Assembly (NCBI RefSeq): GCF_016741855.1
Contig: NZ_JAERRH010000002.1
Span: forward strand, 558,001 to 622,000
Length of the DNA: 64,000 bases
From: Streptomyces musisoli
Lineage (GTDB): Bacteria; Actinomycetota; Actinomycetes; Streptomycetales; Streptomycetaceae
Direction: 5' to 3'
The translations under genes were made by a program, and so were the position numbers. Position 1 is the first letter of the stretch. Every line of letters begins with the position of its first letter. The notes below the pieces were generated by a model. That model was not told where the DNA came from. It saw only the letters and a program-made list of their open reading frames with translations, and searched no databases. Positions 40,577 through 49,479 of the stretch are shown one piece after another.

Positions 40577-41004
40577 ACCCTCGAGGCCCCGGCCCCACCG
40601 CCCGACGACGGCGAGGCGTCAACCAGACGGCGGTCACAAGGGAGATGACCTCTTCTTCAGCACCACCAAACCGCCACCGCCCCCTCAACCGGCGATACCT
40701 GACGTCAAGGCGCGAGCCGGCGTCCAAAGGTGGGCCACCCTCGTGCAGCAGCCCACCTTCACCGCCCAGTTCCCGCAAAGGCCTGTTCAAGAGGCCATAT
40801 GGAACGGGAAGTTGCAACTTCGACATGGCTCGCAGAGGCAGCTACCTTCATCTGGTCTTCGGTGGTCGCCACGGCCGCACAGGGGGTTCCTTCAGGCTGG
40901 GCCGGCCGCGACGGGATGAGCCGGTCACGCCCCACCAACCCTCGTCCTCATGCGTAGGCCACCGAATCGGTTCCAAGCAGGCAGTCCCAACCAGGGAGAG
41001 ACGC
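40577..41004. other. Intergenic region of lower GC, no gene recognised
   Basis: About 430 nt. From roughly 40640 to 41000 the GC content falls and open frames have weak codon bias (for example TLVQQPTFTAQFPQRPVQEA on the plus strand). There is no start with a ribosome site and no recognised product. It could be a decayed gene or an acquired flank of the DUF3291 gene. Confidence 0.4.
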
Positions 41005-41562
41005 ATGCCCCATCTTGCTCTGTACACATTCGGCGTCCTGAAGTCACCTCTCGCCGATCCCGCACCTCTCACGCGCGAGTTCTACGAAATCGGTGAGGCC
41101 GTCTACCGGAAGCTCAGTCAGTACCCCGGCTACCTCGCTCGTGCTGAAGCCGCAGACGGTGACCGGGGCGTGCTCTTCGAGGCGGACTGGGGTGCATGGG
41201 GGGAGTTCGCCGTACCGACTTGGTACGGCAAGGGCCGTACGGTGGAAACCACCGCCCTGGCCACGACCCTCTCGCTCTGGACCGACCTGCGCCCCGCCTT
41301 CGACGCGGTCTACACCGGTCTGCACCGTGAGGCGCTGAACAGGCGTTACGACTGGTTCGAAAGGTCAGGGCACCCGAATTACGTGTTCTGGTGGGTCTCC
41401 GACGGCGTGATACCCACCTGGCGGGACGGGGTTTCCAGGCTGGAGCACCTCCACGACCGCGGCTCCGCGCCGCACGCCTTCACCTTCCACGACTCGTTCA
41501 CCCCGGACGGAACTCCGACCAGGACCAAGGGAATCGGGCCGAAGTGCGCCCAGTCCCGCTGA
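41005..41562 (+). CDS. DUF3291 domain protein (ABM-like fold)
   Basis: A 185-residue protein. It begins PHLALYTFGVLKSPLADPAP and contains REFYEIGEAVYRKLSQYPGY, SLWTDLRPAFDAVYTGLHRE, NYVFWWVSDGVIPTWRDGVS and PHAFTFHDSFTPDG, matching DUF3291 proteins with a ferredoxin-like antibiotic-biosynthesis-monooxygenase fold. Activity is unknown. ATG at 41005 follows AGGGAGAG at good spacing. Base composition is lower in GC than the neighbours, and flanking intergenic regions share this, so acquisition by transfer is possible. Confidence 0.8.
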   Translation: MPHLALYTFGVLKSPLADPAPLTREFYEIGEAVYRKLSQYPGYLARAEAADGDRGVLFEADWGAWGEFAVPTWYGKGRTVETTALATTLSLWTDLRPAFDAVYTGLHREALNRRYDWFERSGHPNYVFWWVSDGVIPTWRDGVSRLEHLHDRGSAPHAFTFHDSFTPDGTPTRTKGIGPKCAQSR

Positions 41563-41762
41563 AACGGAAGCCTGGACGACTGAATTCGCTGTCGATCCAG
41601 CTCAATGGTGTGATGCCTTTTCAGCACCAGCCTGTCACGGGGATCGTGACCGCTCGCTCCGCTCGATCACACCCTACCCAGAAGGCCGCGATCATCCGTT
41701 GCGCCGGGCTTCACATCGTCGGCATCATCTTCTGATCCACCCGGTGATGCAAACGAAAGCCC

Positions 41763-43283
41763 CTAGCCGCCGTACGGGACCCAGGCGCGTTCGTCTGTGT
41801 CGTTCGTGCCGTACCAATAGCGCGGGATTCCCCTGGTGCTGGTCGTGTGGAAGGGGCGCCCGTGGTCGTCGATGCGGACCGTGCCGGTGCGGCCCTGGGA
41901 GGACCAGTCGAGTTCCAGGTACCAGCGGGCGTCGTAGGTCTGTGTCGTCGCGTCGACCAGCAGCACCTGCGGATCCTCGGCGGAGACGCGGTACGGGAAG
42001 TGCACGGCCGGGACGGTGTGTTCGCTGTCGGCGCCGTCCTTCGGGCGGGCGATGGGGCGGTCGGCGTCGAGGTTCACGGCGAAGCGACTGGGCGTGAGTT
42101 CCCCGCCGCAACCCTGGTCCATGGCGTACGCGTTCCCGGCGGCCGGGTTGCCGCGGCTGACGATGCGGACACGGAGCGCCTCCAGGACCACGGCCGTGGA
42201 CGACCTCCCCTGCACCGAGATCTGCACCATCGTCTGCCGCCCGTGCACCGCGCCCTGCGTCGCCGCCCACGTCCCGGCGTCCTGCTGCACCGGCGGCGGA
42301 GGCACCTGCGCGGGCGGCTTGTCGATGACGTAGTCGTGGCCGCAGCCCATGTCCCAGACCTGGGAGTCGGCGCTCCAGGCGAGGGGCAGGCCGGTGGGCG
42401 GCTTCTCGGGCGAGGTGGAGCGGCTGCCGGTGGCGGACAGGGCGGGGGCCTTCTGTCGCGGACCGGGCGACGCGGAGCCGTGTGAGGGGGAGGGGGAGAG
42501 GGAGGGGGACACGCCGGCCGACGGTTTCGCCGAGTGGTGGGGCGTGCCGAGGGCGGTCGTCCGCGGGACCGCGGAGCGGGTGGCGTGCGCCTCCGGGGAG
42601 CGGTCGTCCGACAGGACGGTCGTGATGCCCAGAGTGGCGAGCAGCGCGCAGGTGACGGCGGTGGTCGTCAGGACCCGTCGGCGGCGGTACCAGGGACGCC
42701 GAACGGGCGAGGGGACGGTCTCGTCCGGCTCGGAGCCGCCCCCGCGCTGCTCCGTGGAGCCGTCCGGGTGGGGGGCGCTTCCAGGTTGCTTCGCGGAGTC
42801 GCCCGCGTGGGGGTGGCTCTCGGGCACCGTGGAGCCTTCCGGGGCCGGGATGCCACCGGGCTGCCCGGTGAAGCCGTCCGGAACTGGGCCTCCCGCAGGC
42901 TGCCCCGTGGCGCCGTCCGGGTCGGGGGTGCCGCCGGGCTGCGTGGAGTCGCTGGCCCCGGTGGGTCCCTCGTCCGTGTTCGGCGTCGCTGCCGGAACCT
43001 CCGCTTCCGTCGAACCGGCCGTACGCACCCGTTGACGAGCCTCCAGCGCCGCCAGCCACAGCCGGTGCAGTTCGAGCCGCTCCTCCGGTGCCGCCTGGCA
43101 GAAGGCCGCGAGCCGTTCCACCGGCGCGAAGTCCTGCGGCACCGCCTCGCCCGCGCAGTACCGGTGCAGCGTGGAGGTGTTCATGTTGAGCCGGCGGGCC
43201 AGGGAGCCGTAGCTCCGGTCCGTGCGGTCCTTCAGCCTGCGCAGCAGCGCCGCGAACTCCTCGACATCGTCCCGAGTCGACAC
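41763..43283 (-). CDS. Membrane-anchored XRE/HTH regulator with repeat linker
   Basis: A 506-residue protein. Residues 1-90 form a DNA-binding domain (FAALLRRLKDRTDRSYGSLA, RRLNMNTSTLHRYCAGEAVP). A 120-residue linker follows, with loose repeats of QPGGxPxPDGxT. Then come one transmembrane helix (VLTTTAVTCALLATLGITTV), a Ser/Pro linker, and a 180-residue extracytoplasmic domain (TMVQISVQGRSSTAVVLEAL, RWYLELDWSSQGRTG). The topology suits a one-component transmembrane regulator reading an external signal. Start GTG at 43283 follows GGAGGAAC. It is divergent from a secreted protein gene. Confidence 0.82.
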   Translation of the reverse strand: MSTRDDVEEFAALLRRLKDRTDRSYGSLARRLNMNTSTLHRYCAGEAVPQDFAPVERLAAFCQAAPEERLELHRLWLAALEARQRVRTAGSTEAEVPAATPNTDEGPTGASDSTQPGGTPDPDGATGQPAGGPVPDGFTGQPGGIPAPEGSTVPESHPHAGDSAKQPGSAPHPDGSTEQRGGGSEPDETVPSPVRRPWYRRRRVLTTTAVTCALLATLGITTVLSDDRSPEAHATRSAVPRTTALGTPHHSAKPSAGVSPSLSPSPSHGSASPGPRQKAPALSATGSRSTSPEKPPTGLPLAWSADSQVWDMGCGHDYVIDKPPAQVPPPPVQQDAGTWAATQGAVHGRQTMVQISVQGRSSTAVVLEALRVRIVSRGNPAAGNAYAMDQGCGGELTPSRFAVNLDADRPIARPKDGADSEHTVPAVHFPYRVSAEDPQVLLVDATTQTYDARWYLELDWSSQGRTGTVRIDDHGRPFHTTSTRGIPRYWYGTNDTDERAWVPYGG

Positions 43284-43473
43284 CGTTCCTCCGTCGTCCG
43301 CCCGCGATCCCGTATCCCAGGCACCTATATACCTGCACGTCAGATGGGGTGGGATGGTTCCACCGTCGGCAAAAGGGCGGCAGCCGTTGCACCCGGCTCG
43401 GGCGACCGGCGATGCTCTGGGTGTCGCACCGACCAGGGCCGGACCGACCAACCGGCGTCGGGCGACCTCCGAC

Positions 43474-43496
43474 ACGCATGCACTTCGCTCATGCGT
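43474..43496. promoter_or_regulatory. Inverted repeat before secreted protein gene
   Basis: ACGCATG (43474-43480) and CATGCGT (43490-43496) form a perfect 7-bp dyad with a 9-nt spacer, ending 30 nt before the ATG at 43527. It may be an operator for the divergent XRE regulator or an mRNA hairpin. Confidence 0.5.
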
Positions 43497-43526
43497 TCAC
43501 CGCACTCATCCACGGGGAGGACATCC

Positions 43527-44138
43527 ATGCCCAAACGCACCCGAGCAGGCACGCTCCTCGCAGTCGCCGTCACGGGTCTGACCGTGGCGCTCGCCGCACC
43601 GGCCACCGCCGCTCCGAAGGCGCCCGGCTTCCTCGCGGCCGCGGACCTGCCACCGCATCCCACCTCGTCCTGGACGGCCGGCAAGGTCACCGCCGGCGTA
43701 CCGGAGGAGACGGACTGGGACACCTGCCTGCGGGCGCTGCCGGGCCACGGGTCAGCCTGGCACCGCGACTTCCGGACGGACCTCGACACGAACGCCCGGC
43801 AGATCACCGTGGTCCTGCCCGACGCCCAGTCGGCGAAGCAGCTGACCTCGCGGCTGAACAAGGACATCAAGTCCTGCGCGGCCCGCATCGAGCGGCAGGA
43901 CCCGGACACAGAGGCCACCGGCAAGGACTACGGGAACCTGTCCGTCGAAGAGGGCGCCCACGTCTACGGCGTCCACACCGAGACCTCCTGGGGCGCGAGC
44001 GACGTCCGCCTGCTGTCGGTCGGCCGGGACGGCCGCACCGTCACGGTCGTGCACTGGGCGCAGCTCGGCGGCTTCGAGGGCGCTCCGGTGAAGGCCTTCA
44101 AGACGACGACCACCAAGGCCGTGAACAAGCTCCACTGA
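43527..44138 (+). CDS. Small secreted hypothetical protein
   Basis: A 203-residue exported protein with signal peptide (PKRTRAGTLLAVAVTGLTVA then LAAPATAA). The mature part begins FLAAADLPPHPTSSWTAGKV and has one Cys pair (WDTCLRALPG, KSCAARIERQ). It resembles the secreted sensor-like proteins of streptomycetes with PknH-type C-terminal domains; the function is unknown. ATG at 43527 follows GGGGAGG. It is divergent from the membrane XRE regulator, which may control it, and is followed by a strong terminator. Confidence 0.8.
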   Translation: MPKRTRAGTLLAVAVTGLTVALAAPATAAPKAPGFLAAADLPPHPTSSWTAGKVTAGVPEETDWDTCLRALPGHGSAWHRDFRTDLDTNARQITVVLPDAQSAKQLTSRLNKDIKSCAARIERQDPDTEATGKDYGNLSVEEGAHVYGVHTETSWGASDVRLLSVGRDGRTVTVVHWAQLGGFEGAPVKAFKTTTTKAVNKLH

Positions 44139-44149
44139 CGGGCCGCCCA

Positions 44150-44187
44150 GGGCCGCCCTCCCGTCACGGGGGTCGGAAGGGCGGCCC
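44150..44187 (+). terminator. Hairpin terminator after secreted protein gene
   Basis: GGGCCGCCCT (44150-44159) pairs perfectly with AGGGCGGCCC (44178-44187); a smaller CCGT/ACGG hairpin lies in the loop. It begins 12 nt after the stop codon. Confidence 0.8.
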
Positions 44188-44211
44188 GGCACCGACGGCC
44201 ACGGGCACGAC

Positions 44212-44288
44212 CCGACCACTCGATCACTCGACCACTTGAGCACTTGAGCACTCGACCACTTGAGCACTTGATCCATCGATCACTCGAA
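44212..44288 (+). repeat. 8-9-bp short tandem repeat array
   Basis: About ten units of the forms CGACCACT, CGATCACT and GAGCACTT follow one another, some exact (CACTCGACCACTTGAGCACTTGA-like blocks occur twice in part). The array is less GC-rich than its surroundings and ends just before the ribosome site of the next gene. Confidence 0.85.
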
Positions 44289-44302
44289 AACGGAGAACAG
44301 GC

Positions 44303-44761
44303 ATGAACAGCAAGACCCGTATCGCCCTCACCGCCGGCGTCCTCAGCGTCGCCCTCGGTCTCGGCGCCACCGTCCAGGCCTCCGCCGGGACCCCGCGCAG
44401 CGTCAGCGGCAAGCCGTCCGACAACATCACCCGGATCGCCGACTTCTACGGCGCCTACATCGACGCGGTGACCGACGAGGGCAGCGGTGGCCTCCAGCAG
44501 GCCCTGCGCAGCCACTACCTCACTCCCGCGTTCCAGAAGGAACTGAACGCCTGGGAGAAGAAGAACCACGCCAACGGCGTCCTGCGCGCCCAGAACGTGC
44601 CGCTCGCCTGGAAGGTCACCGACAACGGCACGGCCGACTACACGGAGGCCGTGATCACCCTCACCTGGAGCAAGTCCAGCACGACCAAGCTGATCGTCGA
44701 CATGACCCGCGGCAGCCACAAGATCTTCCACATCGGGGAGAAGGGCATCGGCGGTAAGTGA
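44303..44761 (+). CDS. Secreted hypothetical protein, 152 aa
   Basis: An exported protein with signal peptide (SKTRIALTAGVLSVALGLGA then TVQASAG). The mature domain (NITRIADFYGAYIDAVTDEG, LRSHYLTPAFQKELNAWEKK, YTEAVITLTWSKSSTTKLIV) looks like a cystatin/NTF2-like alpha-beta fold of about 120 residues. No Cys is present. I do not recognise a function. ATG at 44303 follows GGAGAAC. The leader just upstream is the short repeat array at 44212-44288. Confidence 0.8.
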   Translation: MNSKTRIALTAGVLSVALGLGATVQASAGTPRSVSGKPSDNITRIADFYGAYIDAVTDEGSGGLQQALRSHYLTPAFQKELNAWEKKNHANGVLRAQNVPLAWKVTDNGTADYTEAVITLTWSKSSTTKLIVDMTRGSHKIFHIGEKGIGGK

Positions 44762-44978
44762 CGGTCAGGCACCTCCGCCTGAGCCGACCGGTCTCCCGGA
44801 CCGGCAGCCGGTTCTTGGGCCCGCACACCCTCCCCTGTATCGCCGTCGGCAGGTTGCGCCCCCCCGAAATCCGGGGGATTCATAACCCTGCCCAGCCAGG
44901 CCATCGTTCAGAGTGTGCTCCGGACTTCGGTGCACAGTGGGCAGGCAGCGCATCGCCGACTGCGATCAGGGGGAAACG

Positions 44979-45358
44979 ATGATGAGAGGCATCTCGCGGT
45001 GCCGTGGCGCCATTGTCGCGGTATTGAGCGCCGGTGCGCTGGCTCTGGCGACCGGTAGCGCGTCCGCCGCGAGCGCGTTGATTCCCGTCACCGCGAGCAC
45101 CGGCCTGGGCGTCTACAGCACGACGCACGTACGCGACGGCAAGGTGGGCGTCCCGGACCTGGGCCGCGGGGACGCGATCGTCGCCGACTGCTGGGACCGC
45201 GGTGACAACATCGGCAACCGCGGAAACGTCTGGTACCACACCCGGTCGGAGCGCTACACCGGCAGCAGCGGACAGGAGCTGTTCGTCACGGGGTGGACGT
45301 ACGGGCCTATGTGGACGGCAATGACGCATTCCACCGCGGGGACATCGCGGAGTGCTGA
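44979..45358 (+). pseudogene. Frameshifted secreted SH3-like protein
   Basis: ATG at 44979 (GGGGGAAACG upstream) opens a signal peptide (SRCRGAIVAVLSAGALALAT) and a small secreted domain (VRDGKVGVPDLGRGDAIVAD, NVWYHTRSERYTGSSGQELF, VTGWTYGP). At about 45305-45310 one base appears to be missing. With one base added, the protein continues YVDGNDAFHRGDIAEC and stops at TGA 45356-45358, a typical Cys-ended terminus for this family. As written, the frame instead runs on through a strong terminator to 45419. It may be a real mutation or a sequencing error. Confidence 0.75.
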
Positions 45359-45370
45359 CGGCATGAGCCC

Positions 45371-45410
45371 AGCCGCCCGGCCCGGAGCAGCCGTTCCGGG
45401 CCGGGCGGCT
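45371..45410 (+). terminator. Strong hairpin terminator
   Basis: A perfect 15-bp stem (45371-45385 with 45396-45410) and a 10-nt loop. It starts 13 nt after the restored stop codon of the frameshifted secreted gene. Confidence 0.9.
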
Positions 45411-45624
45411 CACATGTGAAAGCGGGGGAATTGACGCTGAGGGCGTCGCCTCCGGCCACGCGGCCCCTGCTCCTCCTCCAGAGCAGCCCCCCGTCAACGG
45501 CCCCCACCCGCCCGGCTTCGCCCCGGCCCGGACGGACGAGCATCGGCGGAGTGCACGGCGGGCCGGTTCCGTGGCCCGCTGGACCAAGCCGGACCCGACG
45601 GGAACCGCGGGGCACGAGGTGTAG

Positions 45625-45684
45625 TCGGTCATGGCCTTGGTGGCAGTCGGCTGATCGGTCATGGCCTTGGTGGCAGTCGGCTGA
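45625..45684. repeat. 30-bp perfect tandem duplication
   Basis: The unit beginning TCGGTCATGGCCTTGGTGGC occurs twice without differences (45625-45654 and 45655-45684). Confidence 0.95.
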
Positions 45685-45867
45685 TCGGAGTCCGGCCCGC
45701 GAGCGCGGTGAATCCTGGGCCGCCGTCCTGCTGAAGGACGACTCCCGGTCACGGGCGCTCTCCTACACGTACCGACCCTGATCTTCTCTCGGTGATCTCC
45801 CGTCCCCGCCTCCGGCTTGCGGTGCCGTCCGCCCGGGGGTTCAGTGAATACGGACCCCCGCGGGCCC

Positions 45868-45936
45868 TTCGTGTTGCCATTCGTGTTGCCACTCCTCGTT
45901 CTGCCCCACCTCGTTCTGCCCCACCTCGTGTTGCCG
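45868..45936. repeat. Short repeats upstream of ClpC-type gene
   Basis: TTCGTGTTGCCA appears twice, then CTCGTTCTGCCCCAC twice and CTCGTGTTGCC once. The block is 70-140 nt before the start codon. Confidence 0.8.
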
Positions 45937-46004
45937 ACCCCCACGGACATCCCTTCGCGGATACGCCCCGCGGACCGCCGACCCCACGCGCGCCAGGAGC
46001 TGTC

Positions 46005-48548
46005 ATGTCGATGTCGTTCGGAGCACCGTTCGGTTCGTCGGACCCCTTCAGCGAGTTGCTGAATCGTTTCTTCGGTATGTCGCCGGCCTCCTCGCCCCCC
46101 GCCGTGCAGCGCGTACCCATCGGACGGCTGCTGACTGAATCGTCGCAGGAGCTGCTCAACCTGGCCGTGCAGCGGGCCGTCGAGGACGGCACCTCCGACC
46201 TGGACACCGAACACCTGCTCTGGGCGGCCACCCAGGTCGACCCGTCGCGCCGGCTGCTCTCCGAGGCGGGCGTGGCCCCCGACGCGCTCGCCACCGAACT
46301 GGGCAAGATCCTGCCCCGCGAGTCCGGCGAGCCCTCCGCGCAGCCCGGCCTCACCCCGGCGGCCAAGCGCACGCTCAGGGCGGCCTACGCCCAGTCCCAG
46401 GCGGCCGGCGTGTCCTACATCGGTCCCGAGCACATCCTCGCTGCGCTCATCGGCGAGAGCGACTCGGGGGCGACCCGGCTGCTGCGGGCCGAGGGCCTGG
46501 ACACCAAGCGCCTCGCCGGCCTCACCGAGCAGTCGGCGGCACGCGCCGAGGCGGCCCCCGCCGAGCGGAAGAAGCCGGCCACGACGCTGGACGAGTACGG
46601 CCGTGACCTGACCGAGGAGGCCAAGGCGGGCAGGCTCGACCCGGTCGTCGGGCGGTCCGAGGAGATCGAGCAGACCGTCGAGATCCTCTCCCGGCGCACC
46701 AAGAACAACCCCGTGCTGATCGGGGAACCCGGAGTCGGCAAGACCGCCATCGTGGAGGGACTCGCCCAGCGCATCGTGGCGGGCGAGGTCCCCGACACCC
46801 TGAAGGACAAGCGCGTCGTCTCGCTGGACCTGTCGGGCATGGTCGCGGGAGCCCAGTACCGGGGTCAGTTCGAGGAACGGCTGAAGAAGGTCATCGAGGA
46901 CGTCCAGGCGGCCGGCGGCGACATCATCCTCTTCATCGACGAGATGCACACGGTCGTCGGCGCGGGCGCCACCGGCGAGGGCTCCATGGACGCGGGCAAC
47001 ATGCTCAAACCCGCCCTCGCGCGCGGCGAACTCCATGTCGTGGGCGCCACGACCATCGACGAGTACCGCAAGTACGTCGAGAAGGACGCGGCCCTGGAGC
47101 GCCGCTTCCAGCCGGTGATGGTCCCGGAGCCCACCGTCGAGGAGACGGTGCAGATCCTCGAGGGGCTGCGCGACTCCTACGAGGCGCACCACCAGGTCCG
47201 CTTCGACGACGCCGCCCTCGTGGCCGCGGCCGAACTGTCCGACCGGTACATCAGCGACCGGTTCCTGCCCGACAAGGCGATCGACGTGATGGACCAGGCC
47301 GGCGCCCGGGTGCGGCTGCGCAGCGCGGGCCGCTCGACCGAGATCGTCAGCCGTGAGGACGCCATCGCCAAACTGCGTCGGGAGCTGGAACAGGCCGTGT
47401 CCGCCGAGGACTTCGAGAAGGCCTCGGAGCTGAAGCGGCAGATCGCCGAAGTGGAGGGCGAACTCGCCGGCATCGAGGAGCGCCGCGAGGGCATCATCTC
47501 CGTCACGGCCGACGACATCGCCGACGTCGTCTCCCGCCGCACCGGTATCCCCGTCTCCCAGCTCACCGCCAGCGAGAAGGAGAAGCTCCTGCGGCTCGAG
47601 GAGGACATGCACGCGAGGATCGTCGGCCAGGACGAGGCGGTCACCGCGGTCTCCCAGGCCGTACGCCGCAACCGCGCCGGCATGGGCGACCCGAACCGCC
47701 CCGTGGGGTCGTTCCTCTTCCTCGGCCCGACGGGTGTCGGCAAGACCGAACTCGCCAAGACCCTCGCCGCCCTCCTGTTCGGCGACGAGGACCGCATGAT
47801 CCGCTTCGACATGAGCGAGTTCCAGGAGAAGCACACCGTCGCCCGGCTGGTCGGCGCCCCTCCCGGGTACGTCGGCTACGAGGAAGCGGGCCAGCTCACC
47901 GAGAAGGTCCGCCGGCAGCCCTACAGCGTGGTGCTCTTCGACGAGGTGGAGAAGGCCCACCCCGACGTCTTCAACACGCTGCTCCAGATCCTGGACGACG
48001 GACGGCTGACCGACTCCCAGGGCCGCACCGTCGACTTCCGGCACTGCGTCGTCATCATGACGTCGAACATCGGCGCGCACCGCATCCTGGACCACAAGGG
48101 CGATGTGTCCGAACTCAAGGACGAGTTGATGGACGACCTGCGGACGAGGTTCCTGCCGGAGTTCCTCAACCGGATCGACGACATCATCATCTTCCACGGC
48201 CTGACCGAGGACGACCTGGGGCGGATCGTGGACCATCTGCTGGACCGGAGCAAGCGCAGGGTGCACGCCCAGGGGATGAAGCTGGAGGTCAGCGAGGCCG
48301 CCAAGAAGCTGCTCATCGCCCACGGACACCAGCCGGAGTTCGGCGCCCGTCCACTGCGGCGCACGATCCAGGCGGAACTCGACAACCGCATCGCCACCCT
48401 GCTGCTCGGCGGCGAGGCCGAGCCCGGCGACACCATCGTGGCCGACGTGCTGCACGACTCGCTGCACTGCTCGGTACGCAAGGGCGACCCGGGTGAGCCG
48501 GCCGGCCCCGGTACGCCCTCCGGCCCGGGAGCGGCGTCCGACACCTGA
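46005..48548 (+). CDS. Clp protease ATP-binding subunit (ClpC type)
   Basis: An 847-residue Hsp100 unfoldase. It has an N-terminal Clp_N double repeat (about 40-180), AAA-1 (Walker A GEPGVGKT, Walker B ILFIDEMH), a central UVR motif ([20 protein letters not shown]) that marks ClpC rather than ClpB, and AAA-2 ([41 protein letters not shown]). The tail [15 protein letters not shown] is disordered. The Phe/Gly-rich first 35 residues ([20 protein letters not shown]) differ from housekeeping ClpC1, so this is probably a paralogue. It would feed substrates to ClpP or act as a disaggregase. ATG at 46005 has AGGAG 7 nt upstream. Confidence 0.93.
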   Translation: MSMSFGAPFGSSDPFSELLNRFFGMSPASSPPAVQRVPIGRLLTESSQELLNLAVQRAVEDGTSDLDTEHLLWAATQVDPSRRLLSEAGVAPDALATELGKILPRESGEPSAQPGLTPAAKRTLRAAYAQSQAAGVSYIGPEHILAALIGESDSGATRLLRAEGLDTKRLAGLTEQSAARAEAAPAERKKPATTLDEYGRDLTEEAKAGRLDPVVGRSEEIEQTVEILSRRTKNNPVLIGEPGVGKTAIVEGLAQRIVAGEVPDTLKDKRVVSLDLSGMVAGAQYRGQFEERLKKVIEDVQAAGGDIILFIDEMHTVVGAGATGEGSMDAGNMLKPALARGELHVVGATTIDEYRKYVEKDAALERRFQPVMVPEPTVEETVQILEGLRDSYEAHHQVRFDDAALVAAAELSDRYISDRFLPDKAIDVMDQAGARVRLRSAGRSTEIVSREDAIAKLRRELEQAVSAEDFEKASELKRQIAEVEGELAGIEERREGIISVTADDIADVVSRRTGIPVSQLTASEKEKLLRLEEDMHARIVGQDEAVTAVSQAVRRNRAGMGDPNRPVGSFLFLGPTGVGKTELAKTLAALLFGDEDRMIRFDMSEFQEKHTVARLVGAPPGYVGYEEAGQLTEKVRRQPYSVVLFDEVEKAHPDVFNTLLQILDDGRLTDSQGRTVDFRHCVVIMTSNIGAHRILDHKGDVSELKDELMDDLRTRFLPEFLNRIDDIIIFHGLTEDDLGRIVDHLLDRSKRRVHAQGMKLEVSEAAKKLLIAHGHQPEFGARPLRRTIQAELDNRIATLLLGGEAEPGDTIVADVLHDSLHCSVRKGDPGEPAGPGTPSGPGAASDT

Positions 48549-48623
48549 GCCGTGTCCGGCACTTGGGCAGCGTCCCGTACCCGAGTACGGCCCGGCTCCG
48601 GCGCCCCGTAGTCGGCTGGAGTC

Positions 48624-48690
48624 ACGGAGTCGACTGCGGTAACGGAGTCGACTGCGGTACCGGAGTCGGTGCGGCTGCGGTCACGGAGCC
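48624..48690. repeat. 18-bp tandem repeat
   Basis: ACGGAGTCGACTGCGGTA occurs at 48624 and 48642, followed by a degenerate third unit. It lies between the convergent ClpC-type and Gre-like genes. Confidence 0.85.
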
Positions 48691-48714
48691 GGCGGATCCG
48701 TGGCCGCGGGTCGG

Positions 48715-49191
48715 CTACGACGAGGTCGGAGACCCGCCGATCGACACCACGACCGCGCTCGCCGGCCCGTCCGGAGTCTGGTAGTGAACGGTGTCCCCGG
48801 GCCGGTGGCCGAGCAGCGCGCGGCCGAGCGGGCTGTCGGCGGTGACCAGTGTCTGGTCCAGCGCCTCGGCCAACTCCCCGACCTGAAGGCTCTCCACCGA
48901 GCCGTCCGGGAAGCGGACGGTGACCGTGCTGCCCACGCCGACCTCGTCGGTGGGGGCGGGGCCGGCCTCCTCCGCCTGGCGCAGCCGCTCGGTGATGTCC
49001 TCGATACGCCGGTCGATGCGTTCCAGCTGATCGGCGCGCTGCAACTCGTCGGCCTGGTCGGCCTGGTCGCCCACCGAGAGGGAGTCGTGGAGCGTTCCGG
49101 CGACCAGCCGGCGTTCGTCCCGCAGGTCGGCGAGCTCCTGCTCCAGCGCACGACGGGCCTGCGCGCTGATGGGCTCCGGGTCACCGGTCAT
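48715..49191 (-). CDS. GreA/GreB-like transcript cleavage factor
   Basis: A 158-residue Gre-type protein. The N-terminal part (SAQARRALEQELADLRDERR to IDRRIEDITERLRQ) is a coiled-coil hairpin. The C-terminal FKBP-like domain has VGVGSTVTVRFPDGSVESLQ and the signature ADSPLGRALLGHRPGDTVHY. The tip of the hairpin reads VGDQADQADELQ instead of the usual LSENAEY, so acidic residues are present but arranged differently, and cleavage activity is uncertain. It binds RNA polymerase by family. ATG at 49191 follows GGAGGAG. It is divergent from the bL37 gene. Confidence 0.85.
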   Translation of the reverse strand: MTGDPEPISAQARRALEQELADLRDERRLVAGTLHDSLSVGDQADQADELQRADQLERIDRRIEDITERLRQAEEAGPAPTDEVGVGSTVTVRFPDGSVESLQVGELAEALDQTLVTADSPLGRALLGHRPGDTVHYQTPDGPASAVVVSIGGSPTSS

Positions 49192-49386
49192 GGTGTCTGC
49201 TCCTCCGCGGCGGACGGCACCGGATCGAGTTGAAGAATCCGGCATTTCGCATCATAAAGCGGCAGATCGGCCAGGCTCGGGATGTGCGGTGGAGCCGAGA
49301 GTGCCGCGGGGATAGTGTGCGTATGTCCATATTTCCGGACTCCTGGAGCCGTCGGTGCTCCGTCCGCGACGTGGAGGGAGGTGCCC

Positions 49387-49464
49387 ATGTCCTCGAAGCG
49401 ACGCAGGAAGAAGAAGACGCGCCGCAATCACCCGGCGAACCACGGGCGGCGCCCGCAGTCCTGA
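49387..49464 (+). CDS. Ribosomal protein bL37 family, 25 aa
   Basis: A 25-residue, extremely basic protein opening SSKRRRKKKTRRN and ending ANHGRRPQS. The basic run plus ANHG(K/R)RP close to the C-terminus matches the tiny actinobacterial 50S protein bL37 first seen in mycobacterial ribosome structures. An excellent ribosome site (GGAGGGAGGTGCCC) precedes the ATG. It is often missed because of its size. It stands alone between the divergent Gre-like gene and a convergent STAS gene. Confidence 0.85.
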   Translation: MSSKRRRKKKTRRNHPANHGRRPQS

Positions 49465-49479
49465 CCCGGACGGCGCCCC

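Larger units (their letters stand above)
45359..46004. other. Intergenic region with terminator and two repeat blocks
   Basis: About 650 nt. It holds the terminator at 45371-45410, a 30-bp duplication and a 15-bp repeat (listed separately). The long minus-strand frame here is a shadow continuing from antisense of the ClpC gene. No gene is supported. I looked for HAIR (HspR) and CtsR-like sites before the ClpC gene and saw none. Confidence 0.55.

Noticed and set aside
45420..46004. HspR (HAIR) or CtsR-type operator before the ClpC-type gene
   Set aside because: No CTTGAGT-N7-ACTCAAG or heptamer direct repeat is present. The CACTTGAG units at 44212-44288 are a tandem array, not an inverted repeat with that spacing.
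44880..48467. A 1195-codon open frame on the minus strand
   Set aside because: It is antisense to the ClpC-type gene, whose motifs are all intact. Long antisense frames are usual at this GC content.
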